Assembly (NCBI GenBank): GCA_959026725.1
Contig: CAUFMG010000013.1
Coordinates: forward strand, 1 to 64,000
From: an uncultured Collinsella sp.
Lineage (GTDB): Bacteria > Actinomycetota > Coriobacteriia > Coriobacteriales > Coriobacteriaceae
Length of the DNA: 64,000 bases
Direction: 5' to 3'
This document shows positions 37,084-44,995 of the stretch, one piece after another (within the stretch, counting starts at the first letter, position 1; every line of letters begins with the position of its first letter). Under the pieces are notes generated by a model that ran no database searches, was not told the DNA's origin, and saw nothing but the letters and a program-made list of their open reading frames with translations. The translations under genes were made by a program, and so were the position numbers.

Positions 37084-37115
37084 AACGCGAAAAAGGACTG
37101 CTCCTTTGTCGCATC
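37084..37115. repeat. 33-bp palindrome family, diverged copy
   Basis: GCGAAAAAGGA / TCCTTTGTCGC is a near-perfect inverted repeat with the same CTG-type centre as the 55748-55780 copy. It lies 19 bases beyond the stop of DUF4143 ATPase 2. Confidence 0.55.
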
Positions 37116-37134
37116 GAAACGGATCTGCTTGCGT

Positions 37135-38451
37135 TTAGCCGCGGGCAATCTTTTTTCTCAACAAGAAGTCGACTGCCCCCACGATTCTGATGCCATCGAT
37201 GTCCGTTGGATGGTCGCCATCCCTGACAATCAGGATCTTCTCATACGAATCAGGAATTTTTCCTAGCGTGCTTAGCTTGAGCGGTCGCAGCTCGCGTTCT
37301 CTCGTCGCCTCGGCATCGATCCGTTCGGTAACCTGGATATATTTGCGGTCCGACCCCTCGCCGATTGCGACAAAGTCGATTTCCCCCGCGCGCAGATGGC
37401 CGCAAAACACTTCGTATCCTTCAAATACAAGCTGGTTGTAGATAACGTTCTCGAGCATCCTTCCGCTATCGCTACCTCTATATCCGTCAAGATAGCTGCG
37501 AATTCCCATATCAGCTATGTAATATTTACCGCCTGTCTTAAGAAGCTCCCGCCCCTTGATGTCATACCTTTTTACTTTGGTAAACAGGTATGTCTCTTCC
37601 AGAGCGTCAATATATGCCGACACCGTCGATGCGTTGGTCTTACCGCCTGCCGATTCGTTGAGCGTCCCTACGATTTTGTTGACCGAGGTTTGGTTGGAGA
37701 TGTTGTCTGCCAGATACGCACAGAGCCGCTCGAGAACATCGCGCTTGGTGATAGCTCCGCGACCCCTACGCGTCGCACGCGACAGGATATCGCGCGCGAC
37801 GATCGTCTGGTAGAGGCTACGGATATAGTCGCGGCACAGCTCACGTCTCGGCTCATCATGGGCCAGAAACGGCATGCCGCCATAGGTTATGTACTGCTCA
37901 AGCACGGTATTTGAATTAAGGCGATCGCCCGTCTTGGAAACAAGTTCGACCCTCTCACCAAGCCCTTCAGCGGCGACCGCATCAATCGAGCGAAAATCAA
38001 GATATTCGCTAAACGTGAGAGGTTGCATCTTGACCTCGACATATCGGCCCGAGATAAGCGTTGCGAGCTCGCTCGATAGCAAAAAGGCATTGGAGCCCGT
38101 GACATAGATATCGCACGGCAAATCCACTCGGAGTGAGTTGACTGCCTTTTCCCAACCTTCGACATTCTGGAGCTCGTCAAAGAACAGGTAGGGATGATCG
38201 ATGCCGTCGATGCGCTCCCGAACCATACGATAAAACGTCAGATAATCCGTAATTCCCGCGTGCTCTAGAGATTCCATCTTAAAGGTCAGCAAACGCTCGG
38301 CTGGCACCCCCTGTTGCGCCAGATAGTCCCTCATCATGTCCAATAACGTTGATTTGCCACAACGGCGTATGCCCGTCACGATTTTGATGAGGTCGGTATC
38401 CTGAAAAGCAATGAGTCGATCAAGATAACGGCTTCGGCGAACGATATCCAT
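37135..38451 (-). CDS. AAA-family ATPase with DUF4143 domain (copy 2)
   Basis: A 438-residue AAA_14/DUF4143 protein. Walker A is GIRRCGKST near residues 27-35 and Walker B is YLFFDELQ near 88-95; TGSNAFLLS follows. The C-terminal nuclease-like strand reads EIDFVAIGEG and then IQVTE, so the usual E-x-K is replaced by Q-x-T, unlike copies 1 and 3. It is less similar to the other two than they are to each other. Upstream lies a pair of AT-rich hairpins with 40-bp period (38483-38558); palindromes of the 33-bp family lie on both sides. Function is unknown. Confidence 0.85.
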   Translation of the reverse strand: MDIVRRSRYLDRLIAFQDTDLIKIVTGIRRCGKSTLLDMMRDYLAQQGVPAERLLTFKMESLEHAGITDYLTFYRMVRERIDGIDHPYLFFDELQNVEGWEKAVNSLRVDLPCDIYVTGSNAFLLSSELATLISGRYVEVKMQPLTFSEYLDFRSIDAVAAEGLGERVELVSKTGDRLNSNTVLEQYITYGGMPFLAHDEPRRELCRDYIRSLYQTIVARDILSRATRRGRGAITKRDVLERLCAYLADNISNQTSVNKIVGTLNESAGGKTNASTVSAYIDALEETYLFTKVKRYDIKGRELLKTGGKYYIADMGIRSYLDGYRGSDSGRMLENVIYNQLVFEGYEVFCGHLRAGEIDFVAIGEGSDRKYIQVTERIDAEATRERELRPLKLSTLGKIPDSYEKILIVRDGDHPTDIDGIRIVGAVDFLLRKKIARG

Positions 38452-38482
38452 AGAGTCTCCCTAGCGCCCGACCAGACATGAA

Positions 38483-38558
38483 ATCTTATAAACTTGCATT
38501 TTTTGCAAGTTTATAAGATGTTACCTTAGAAACTTGAAGAATTTGCAAGTTTCTAAGG
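38483..38558. repeat. two-unit palindromic array, 40-bp period, upstream of DUF4143 ATPase 2
   Basis: Unit 1 has arms ATCTTATAAACTTGCA / TGCAAGTTTATAAGAT (loop TTTTT), and unit 2 has CCTTAGAAACTTG / CAAGTTTCTAAGG. The core AAACTTG-N9-CAAGTTT recurs with exactly 40 bp between units. The array begins 32 bases before the ATPase start codon. Confidence 0.8.
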
Positions 38559-38563
38559 CATGG

Positions 38564-38596
38564 AATGTGACAAACGGACTGCCCCTTTGTCACATT
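38564..38596. repeat. 33-bp palindrome family, copy upstream of DUF4143 ATPase 2
   Basis: GTGACAAACGGAC / GCCCCTTTGTCAC with AATG and CATT ends has the same 33-bp length as 46497-46529 and 55748-55780. It starts 5 bases beyond the two-unit array. Confidence 0.7.
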
Positions 38597-38724
38597 GCGA
38601 GGGCAACGCGAATGGAGGGGGCCTCGAGGGCCTCCTCGAGCGCAAACTTGCCCTCGCCCGCTGCAACCTTTGTCGTGTGCACACCCATGGGATCTCCCGT
38701 CGCCCGCGATGTACCTGAGACCAT
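38590..38724 (-). CDS. 44-residue ORF of unknown function, stop codon inside a repeat
   Basis: The frame runs from ATG at 38724 (MVSGTSRATGDP) to a TGA at 38590 within the 33-bp palindrome. The residues after the start (VHTTKVAAGEGKFALEEAL, then SIRVALAM) look like ordinary coding sequence for this genome and unlike a shadow frame. The frame stays open upstream, so it could be the 3' remnant of a larger gene cut by the repeat, or a small protein. No family is recognised and the ribosome site is weak. Nothing else is seen in 38725-38835. Confidence 0.3.
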   Translation of the reverse strand: MVSGTSRATGDPMGVHTTKVAAGEGKFALEEALEAPSIRVALAM

Positions 38725-38835
38725 CTTCGCCTGTATTGCGACTATACAGGCAAGCGCAGCCTGCGACAAAGGGGGCGGGCACCTGACACATTCTGGTAGA
38801 GTTGCAGGGACTGAATCCAGCTCATATAACGCAAC

Positions 38836-40104
38836 ATGGGAGCAACTGCTTTGACCACCGCAACTTCGTCCACAACAGCATCAACCGCCGCCGCGCTCTC
38901 CCCCGCGCGCACCAAGCTCTGCCTGGCGCTGCTCGTGCTGTTGGGATTTTCGCTCGGCTGCTCGGAGTTCGTGGTCATCGGCATCGAGAGCGACCTGGCG
39001 ACGGAGCTCGGCATCTCGCTTGCCACCGCGGGCCAGCTCATCAGCGTGTTTGCGCTCGTCTACGCCATCGCGACGCCAGTGCTTGCGCTCAGCACGGGGC
39101 GTTTTCGCCGCTACCAGCTGCTCGTGTGCTACAGCATCGTCTTTGTGCTCGGCAACCTGGTCATGGCGTTGGCGCCCAACTTCCAGGTGCTGTTTATCTC
39201 GCGCATTGTCCTGGGCTCCGTCTCGGGCGCACTGCTCGCCGTGGGGGTGACGTACATCCCTGAGCTTCTGTCCCCGCAGCAAACTTCGCTTGCCATCTCG
39301 GTGGTATATGGTGCGTTTTCCGTGGCGATGGTCTTTGTCACTTCGATCGGCAAGTTTGTGGCCGACACGCTCGATTGGCACGTGGCCATGTACGGCACGC
39401 TGACCTTTGCCGTTCTGATCTGCGGAGCGCTCGTGGCGTTTATGCCGCGCGCTGGGCAAACCGACGAGCCTGCCACCTTTCGCGAGCAGGCGGGTCTGCT
39501 ACGCGAGCCGAGCATCATCACCGGCATGCTCATCTTTTTGTTTGGCGTGGGGTCGGTCTACGTTTTCTACGGCTACGTGACGCCTTATCTAGAGCAGGTG
39601 CTGGGCATGGGCACGGTCGAAGCCAGTACCACGCTTATGGCCTACGGCGTATTCTGCCTGATCTCGAACATCCTGGGCGGATGGATCGATGCGCGCTTTG
39701 GTATGAAGGCACTGCTTGTGACGTTTGTGCTGCAAGCTGCAGCGTTACTCGGGCTGTTTGCTGTGGGCGGCACCATACCGCCCGCGCTGGTCTTTGTCTT
39801 TAGCTTGGCGCTGCTCATGTACCTGTTCTCGGTGTCGTGCATCACGCACTTTATGGACGTGGCTCGCAGCCGCCATCCCAAGTCGATGGTACTCGCAAGT
39901 TCGGTTGAGCCCATGGCGTTTAACGTCGGCATCTCGTTTGGCACCGCAGTGGGCGGTGCTGTGGTAAGCGGCGTTGGCATTGCGTACGTGGGCGCAGTGG
40001 GTGCCGCGTTCTCGCTTGTGGCCTGGGCGCTCACGCTGGTGACGATTAGGTTGGCTCGCTGGGAGCGCCACCGTCAATCAGCACAGCCCCGGATGCAGGC
40101 ATAG
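38836..40104 (+). CDS. MFS transporter (DHA1/AraJ-like)
   Basis: A twelve-helix major facilitator of 422 residues, probably a proton-linked exporter for sugars, purines or drugs. The first helix contains GFSLGCSEFVVIGIESDLA, and the loop between helices 2 and 3 shows the family pattern (LSTGRFRRYQLL). The ATG at 38836 lacks a ribosome site; an in-frame TTG at 38851 has GGGAG 8 bases upstream and is a serious alternative. It stands alone on the plus strand between DUF4143 ATPase 2 and the sugar PTS locus. The substrate is not visible. Confidence 0.88.
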   Translation: MGATALTTATSSTTASTAAALSPARTKLCLALLVLLGFSLGCSEFVVIGIESDLATELGISLATAGQLISVFALVYAIATPVLALSTGRFRRYQLLVCYSIVFVLGNLVMALAPNFQVLFISRIVLGSVSGALLAVGVTYIPELLSPQQTSLAISVVYGAFSVAMVFVTSIGKFVADTLDWHVAMYGTLTFAVLICGALVAFMPRAGQTDEPATFREQAGLLREPSIITGMLIFLFGVGSVYVFYGYVTPYLEQVLGMGTVEASTTLMAYGVFCLISNILGGWIDARFGMKALLVTFVLQAAALLGLFAVGGTIPPALVFVFSLALLMYLFSVSCITHFMDVARSRHPKSMVLASSVEPMAFNVGISFGTAVGGAVVSGVGIAYVGAVGAAFSLVAWALTLVTIRLARWERHRQSAQPRMQA

Positions 40105-40190
40105 GGGCGAACATAGCCCAAGGTGGCGAGCAACCGGTGAAAACCGCCCAATATGAGTATGTTTATCCGCCTGGAAGCTTCAGCAGTGCA

Positions 40191-40250
40191 ATTTCGTGTA
40201 CTTCAGATACACGCTTTTCTACGATTTCGTGTATTTCACGTACACGAAAT
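40191..40250. repeat. solitary two-unit palindromic array, 33-bp period
   Basis: ATTTCGTGTA begins at 40191 and 40224, and TACACG begins at 40208 and 40241, both exactly 33 bp apart. The second unit is a perfect palindrome ATTTCGTGTA-N7-TACACGAAAT. The design matches the arrays upstream of the DUF4143 ATPases, but no such gene adjoins it. Confidence 0.75.
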
Positions 40251-40266
40251 GCGCGCGGGGCAACTC

Positions 40267-40304
40267 AAAAGCGGCGGCAGACGCATTGTCTGCCGCCGCT
40301 TTTT
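40267..40304. terminator. bidirectional terminator after the PTS gene
   Basis: AAAAGCGGCGGCAGAC / GTCTGCCGCCGCTTTT form a perfect stem with a 5-base loop and A/T tails on both strands. It serves the PTS gene on the minus strand and possibly the MFS gene on the plus strand. Confidence 0.9.
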
Positions 40305-40333
40305 GTACCGGATTTTATAGATATGTGGAGCGT

Positions 40334-41896
40334 TTATTCCATGCCCAGCAGCTCGCGCATCTGAGTTGCGTAGTTAGATGCCATGTTGCCGTAGACAATC
40401 TGCACGCCGCCGTTAACGTGCACGATGCCACGCGCTTCGAGCTTTTCGGTAAACTCGGCGTCATCAACCACCTTGTCACAGTCATTGAGCTGGATGCGCA
40501 GACGGGTGAAGCAGGCCTCGACAGACTTAATATTGTTGTCGCCGCCCACTGCCTCAACGATGGCGGGAATGAGGTCGCTGATCACGGTCTTGGGAGCCTT
40601 TTCGGCCTCATCGTCAGACTCTTCCTCGCGGCCGGGGGTCTTAAGGCCCTTCTTAAGAATGATGAACTTGAAGACGAAGTAGTACACCACGAAGTAGATG
40701 GGGCCGAGGAACAGGATAACCTGCCAGTTGGAGCCCTTGGCTGCACCCATAATGCCGTTAAAAATCAACGACAAGAGCGGGCCGCCAAAGGATGCGGAGC
40801 CAGCCACGTTGAACTGCAGGATACAGGTCAGCGCATAGGCAAGACCAGCCATGAGAGCGTGGAACACGTAGAGGATGGGCGCGATAAACAGGAAGGAGTA
40901 CTCGAGCGGCTCGGTAATGCCGGAGAGGATGCAAGGCACCACGATGGCGATCATGAGCGCTGCGGTCTTCTTCTTGTTCTTGGGAAGCGCCGTCTTGTAG
41001 AAGGCGAGTGCAGCGCCGGGCAGGCCGAACATGGCGAAGATAACCTTGCCGTTCATGACAAAACGGCTGACCTCGATGTTAAACGGCGTGCTGGGAGAGC
41101 CCAGGATCGCGTTGTAGATATTGATAGCGCCCTGAACGGTCTGGCCGTCGATGGTCTCGACGCCACCGAGCGACGTGAAGAAGAACGGCAAATAGACAAA
41201 GTGATGCAGGCCAAAAGGCAGAAGCATGCGCTCGCCGGCGCCGTAGACAAATGCACCAAAGGCACCCGTGGTCTTGATGAACTCGGACAGCGCACCGAGA
41301 GCGTTCTGAATAAACGGGAAAACAAAGGACATGGCCAATGCGAGGACACTGCATGAGAGCAGCGTTACCGCCGGAATAAAGCGTGTGCCGTTGAAGATGG
41401 AGAACACGGCGGGCAGCTCAATCTTGTAGTAACGGTTATGCAACCATGCGACGATTGCACCAACCAGAAGACCGCCGATAACGCCAGTGTCGAGCGTGGT
41501 GATACCGAGGATCGTGCTCTGGCCCGTCGTAAGATTCGCGGGATCGATAACGCCAGTCGCCGTAAGGAACGTGCCCATCACGGAGTTCATGCACATGTAG
41601 CCCAAAAAGCCACAAAGCGCCGCGGTAGCCTTCTCGGACTTGGCGAAGCCATAGGCGAGACAAATCGAGAAGATAACCGGGATGTTGTTCATAACGATGC
41701 CGGCTGCGGCCTTAAGAATCGAAAAGAAAATCGCAAAGCCCGGAGCAGCAAGCCAGGGAACAGCTGCCGTAAGGGTGGGGCTGGTAAAGGCATTACCAAA
41801 GCCCTGAAGGATACCGGCGATTGGCAGGATCAGGACAGGCGTCATGAGGACTTTGCCCAGGCGCTGGAACTTTGCCAGCAGCTCATCTTTGTTCAT
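40334..41896 (-). CDS. PTS alpha-glucoside-type transporter, EIICB
   Basis: Imports and phosphorylates a sugar, probably an alpha-glucoside such as maltose, at the membrane. The EIIC part (residues 1-420) has ten or so hydrophobic segments and the glucose-family motif GITEPLEYSFLF. The C-terminal EIIB domain carries the phosphocysteine in VEACFTRLRIQL near residue 470. The length is 520 residues. No EIIA domain is attached or encoded nearby, so a shared EIIA-Glc elsewhere must donate phosphate. AGAGGGG precedes the ATG. It follows the GH4 gene in the same transcript. Confidence 0.94.
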   Translation of the reverse strand: MNKDELLAKFQRLGKVLMTPVLILPIAGILQGFGNAFTSPTLTAAVPWLAAPGFAIFFSILKAAAGIVMNNIPVIFSICLAYGFAKSEKATAALCGFLGYMCMNSVMGTFLTATGVIDPANLTTGQSTILGITTLDTGVIGGLLVGAIVAWLHNRYYKIELPAVFSIFNGTRFIPAVTLLSCSVLALAMSFVFPFIQNALGALSEFIKTTGAFGAFVYGAGERMLLPFGLHHFVYLPFFFTSLGGVETIDGQTVQGAINIYNAILGSPSTPFNIEVSRFVMNGKVIFAMFGLPGAALAFYKTALPKNKKKTAALMIAIVVPCILSGITEPLEYSFLFIAPILYVFHALMAGLAYALTCILQFNVAGSASFGGPLLSLIFNGIMGAAKGSNWQVILFLGPIYFVVYYFVFKFIILKKGLKTPGREEESDDEAEKAPKTVISDLIPAIVEAVGGDNNIKSVEACFTRLRIQLNDCDKVVDDAEFTEKLEARGIVHVNGGVQIVYGNMASNYATQMRELLGME

Positions 41897-41918
41897 GGGA
41901 TACCCCTCTTAAAGAAAC

Positions 41919-41949
41919 GGGGCGTGCAGCTCTACAATCCACACGCCCC
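41919..41949. other. intercistronic hairpin between GH4 and PTS genes
   Basis: GGGGCGTG and CACGCCCC pair around a 15-base loop without a T-tract. Such a structure could alter relative mRNA stability of the two genes. Confidence 0.45.
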
Positions 41950-41978
41950 ATAACAGTTATCATGCACTGTAGAACTAG

Positions 41979-43304
41979 CTACTTAAGCTCCGGCCAGTAA
42001 TCCTTATTGGCCTCGATGAGCTTATCGAGCACCTTACGCGCCTTCTTTGCGTCACCGACCAGACGATTAAGCGTGAGTGCCTGCAGGGCCTTCTCGTAGG
42101 AGCCCTCCATCCAAGCCTCAACAGTCAGACGCTCATAGGCGTACTGGTTCTCCATAAGGCCGCGATAGAAGGTGCCGATCTTACCGACAGCGTAGGGATG
42201 CGGGCCATTGGAGCCAACGCTCGCCGCAACCTCGACCATGGCGTCATCGGGCATGCCCTCGATAATCCCGTTGTTGGGAACCATGACAATGAAGGTCTTG
42301 TTGGTGTTGCGATAAATGGCCGAGGTGATTTCCACGATCATATCGCCATGAGCATCGTTCTGCACAACCGAGGAGTTCTTTGCGGTGCCGACTTTGGCAA
42401 CACGCTCGCACTCGGCGAACACGCGCTTCTCACGACCGTTGATGACCTCGTCGGAACGAGTGTAGTCGGGGTCGAGGTGAGCGACCTTGTACTCGGGATA
42501 CAGATAGTACTGCAGATAAGTGTTGGGCAGATAGTCGGGGAAGTCCTCGAGCATGTCCTTGACCATGGCGTAGGTATCAAGCCAGGACTGGTCACGCTGC
42601 TCGGCATCGGCAGGAAGGAAGCCGTTCTTCTCCGTGTGTTCCTTAATCTGCGGGACGAGGTCATGGCCCTCTTCATCGTAGATGTGCTTGAACCAACCGA
42701 AGTGATTGAGACCAAAGTACACGGGCTCCGTCTTGCTCATATCGCGACCGAGCAGGCGACCGTAAGAGCGCATGAGGTTGACGGGCTGATCGCAGATGTT
42801 GAGGAAGCGATGCTCATCGGGCAGGACGCGCTCGAGACCATATGCCACAATAGCAGCCGGGTTGGTGTAGTTGATAATCCACGCCTCCGGGCTATGAGCG
42901 CGAACGTCGTTGACGATCTCAACCATGTCATGCATGGAGCGCATACCGTAAGCCATGCCGCCAGGGCCCACCGTTTCCTGACCGATGATTCCCATATGCA
43001 GCGGAATCTTCTCGTCCTTGCTACGCATCTCGTAGCCGCCGGTACGAATCTGGCAGAGCACAAAGTCGACGTCGGTGTAAGCCTCGTCCTTATCGGTGGT
43101 GTAACCAAACTCCACACCGGGCTCCTCCTCGGCGAAGAGGATCTTGCCAAACTCGCCAATCGGACGCTGACGCTCGGCATCGATGTCATAGAGCATCACG
43201 CGGTTCAGCGGCAGAATGTCCATGTGCTTGGTCAGGGCTTTAAGAATGCCAGGGCACCACGTGGAGCCGCCGCCAACGATCACAATATTGAGCTTATCCT
43301 TCAT
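41979..43304 (-). CDS. glycoside hydrolase family 4 (6-phospho-alpha-glucosidase type)
   Basis: Hydrolyses phosphorylated disaccharides delivered by the PTS, using NAD+ and Mn2+ in the unusual GH4 redox mechanism. The NAD-binding start VIVGGGSTWCPG lies at residues 9-20, QIRTGGYEMR near 85, the metal Cys in LNICDQPVN near 170, and GLNHFGWF near 200. The length is 441 residues. GGAAGGACGG precedes the ATG. The gene leads the PTS operon and diverges from an RpiR regulator, the usual layout of glv/mal-type loci. The exact substrate remains inference. Confidence 0.92.
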   Translation of the reverse strand: MKDKLNIVIVGGGSTWCPGILKALTKHMDILPLNRVMLYDIDAERQRPIGEFGKILFAEEEPGVEFGYTTDKDEAYTDVDFVLCQIRTGGYEMRSKDEKIPLHMGIIGQETVGPGGMAYGMRSMHDMVEIVNDVRAHSPEAWIINYTNPAAIVAYGLERVLPDEHRFLNICDQPVNLMRSYGRLLGRDMSKTEPVYFGLNHFGWFKHIYDEEGHDLVPQIKEHTEKNGFLPADAEQRDQSWLDTYAMVKDMLEDFPDYLPNTYLQYYLYPEYKVAHLDPDYTRSDEVINGREKRVFAECERVAKVGTAKNSSVVQNDAHGDMIVEITSAIYRNTNKTFIVMVPNNGIIEGMPDDAMVEVAASVGSNGPHPYAVGKIGTFYRGLMENQYAYERLTVEAWMEGSYEKALQALTLNRLVGDAKKARKVLDKLIEANKDYWPELK

Positions 43305-43602
43305 GTTCCGTCCTTCCAGGGTTGGCTGATCGGTGTTCTCGAAGACCTTGGGCTCCGCGGTTGTCCTCGGCTTGCTTCGTTTCGATTGATATTTTGCGAC
43401 ATGAGGTCATCTGAGAGTCTCCGTGTGGGCCAATGCGAAACGGGGACACATGATTTCGCTCACAACACAGATATGTGTAGGCAGACACGCACGTTTGCCC
43501 AGTTCATGGGCAATAGGCAATCTTGACCGATTACCGATTTCTCACCTGGCAACACAAAGCGGTACCATATATACGACGAGGTGCGAGGGGCTGAAACATC
43601 TT
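43305..43602. promoter_or_regulatory. divergent control region of the alpha-glucoside locus
   Basis: About 300 bases separate the GH4 start from the RpiR start. An inverted pair GCGAAA (43435-43440) / TTTCGC (43454-43459) is the only dyad I see and may be an RpiR site. No clear -35/-10 pair stands out. Confidence 0.35.
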
Positions 43603-44352
43603 ATGAAAGATCAAGAATCTTTTTATGATCATGTGCGAGTTGGCGAGAGCAAGCTCAACGATCTCGAAGGCGAGATCATGCGCTACATCATCGAGCTGCG
43701 TGATGATATTGACGATGTCACGCTTAAGAGCGTTGCTGAACGGTTCTTCGTCGCTCCCAATACAATCGTCAGGCTTGCCCACAAGCTTGGCTTCTCGGGG
43801 TTTACAGAGCTCAAACAATCGTATTCCGCCTCGCTCGACCGCAATCGATTCACTATCGAGGCACTTCCTCTTGATACCCAGCTCGTACAGACCAAAGATT
43901 TGCTTAACGACCGGGTCATCGATTCGGTCGTGAGTCTTATCCAGGACGCCTCGCATATCGTGTTCTTCTGCTCGGGCTTTTCGAAGTACCCGTGCCTTGA
44001 GATGGCTGAAAAGCTCAAAATAATGGGCAAGAATACCGACACGCTCAGTGAACGCCACGTCATGAGGCATTACGCAGAACTCCTCGGCAAAAACGACCTG
44101 GTCTTCAGCGTTTCCGTAAGCGGCGAGACGCAGGTGTCTATTGACGCCACATCGATAGCCAAAACGCGCGGATGCAAGGTCGTCACGCTCACCGGCTTTT
44201 CTCGAAATTCTCTCTCGAAACTAGCCGACTACCCTATCTACACCGTGCAAAAAGAATTCCGCTTGGGCAGCATGGACCTCGACAGTCGATTGATGTTCTA
44301 TTACGTTTTCGAATTGATATTTGAGCGCTACTTCAAACTGGCGAAGAAATAA
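43603..44352 (+). CDS. RpiR-family transcriptional regulator (HTH-SIS)
   Basis: A 249-residue regulator of sugar genes. The N-terminal HTH_6 domain includes LKSVAERFFVAPNTIVRLAHKLGF near residues 41-64, and the SIS sugar-phosphate-binding domain includes IVFFCSGFSKYPCLEMAEKL and FSVSVSGETQ. The ATG at 43603 follows GAGGGG at about 12 bases; the longer frame to 43423 lacks a site and family similarity. It diverges from the GH4/PTS operon, which it most likely controls in response to a phosphorylated sugar. Confidence 0.92.
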   Translation: MKDQESFYDHVRVGESKLNDLEGEIMRYIIELRDDIDDVTLKSVAERFFVAPNTIVRLAHKLGFSGFTELKQSYSASLDRNRFTIEALPLDTQLVQTKDLLNDRVIDSVVSLIQDASHIVFFCSGFSKYPCLEMAEKLKIMGKNTDTLSERHVMRHYAELLGKNDLVFSVSVSGETQVSIDATSIAKTRGCKVVTLTGFSRNSLSKLADYPIYTVQKEFRLGSMDLDSRLMFYYVFELIFERYFKLAKK

Positions 44353-44412
44353 AACTTGGCATGCGCCCGGCTTCGACTCTTTAGCAGCCTTCTATATGAA
44401 AGGTATCGTTCT

Positions 44413-44859
44413 ATGCAACGCGTACTGTTTATCTGCCATGGCAACATCTGTCGCTCGACGTTGGCTGAGTCGGTGTTTACCGAGTTGGTGCGCCGCGCCG
44501 GGCGCGAGGGCGAATTTGTCATCGATTCCGCTGCGACCTCGACCGAGGAGATTGGCAACCCGCCGCATCATGGCACGGTCGCCAAGCTGCGCGAAGCCGG
44601 GATTCCCGTCGTCGCGCACCGTGCCCGCCAGGTGCGTCGCGCGGAGTATGGCGACTGGGACCACATTGTATATATGGATGCTGAGAACGCGCGCGGCCTG
44701 CGTCGCATTTTTGGCGACGACCCCGACGTCAAGATTACGCGCTTGCTCGATTGGACCGATCGCCCCGGCGACGTGGCCGATCCCTGGTACACCGGCAATT
44801 TCGATGCCACCTACCGCGATGTGCTCGCCGGTTGCACCGCCATGCTCGAGCAGCTGTAG
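44413..44859 (+). CDS. low-molecular-weight protein-tyrosine phosphatase
   Basis: A cytoplasmic phosphatase of 148 residues. The P-loop CHGNICRS near residues 8-15 matches C-x5-R-S, and the general acid lies in DPWYTG near 121-126. The ATG at 44413 follows AAAGG. It is 60 bases after the rpiR stop, so it may be cotranscribed. A regulatory role on tyrosine- or arginine-phosphorylated proteins is known for the family; the target here is not visible. Confidence 0.93.
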   Translation: MQRVLFICHGNICRSTLAESVFTELVRRAGREGEFVIDSAATSTEEIGNPPHHGTVAKLREAGIPVVAHRARQVRRAEYGDWDHIVYMDAENARGLRRIFGDDPDVKITRLLDWTDRPGDVADPWYTGNFDATYRDVLAGCTAMLEQL

Positions 44860-44904
44860 GTTCGTGGGCGCACGAACCATGCTAACCGCGCCCTCGGCAT
44901 AAAT

Positions 44905-44970
44905 TGAGCGTGGACAATCTCCCACTTTGAGCGCGAAACGGCGCTCTAAACGGGAGATTGCCCACGCTCA
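44905..44970. repeat. 66-bp palindromic repeat, copy 2
   Basis: TGAGCGTGG / CCCACGCTCA form the outer arms and AATCTCCCA / GGGAGATT the inner arms, with a GAGCG / CGCTC centre. Length and layout match 35073-35138. It lies between the phosphatase and DUF4143 ATPase 3, where it may end convergent transcripts. Confidence 0.7.
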
Positions 44971-44972
44971 TG

Positions 44973-44995
44973 AATGTGACAAAGGGACTGGCCCT
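44973..44995. repeat. 33-bp palindrome family, truncated copy overlapping a stop codon
   Basis: AATGTGACAAAGGGACTG is identical to the left half of 55748-55780; the right arm breaks off after CCCT, exactly where the stop codon of DUF4143 ATPase 3 lies. Confidence 0.6.
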
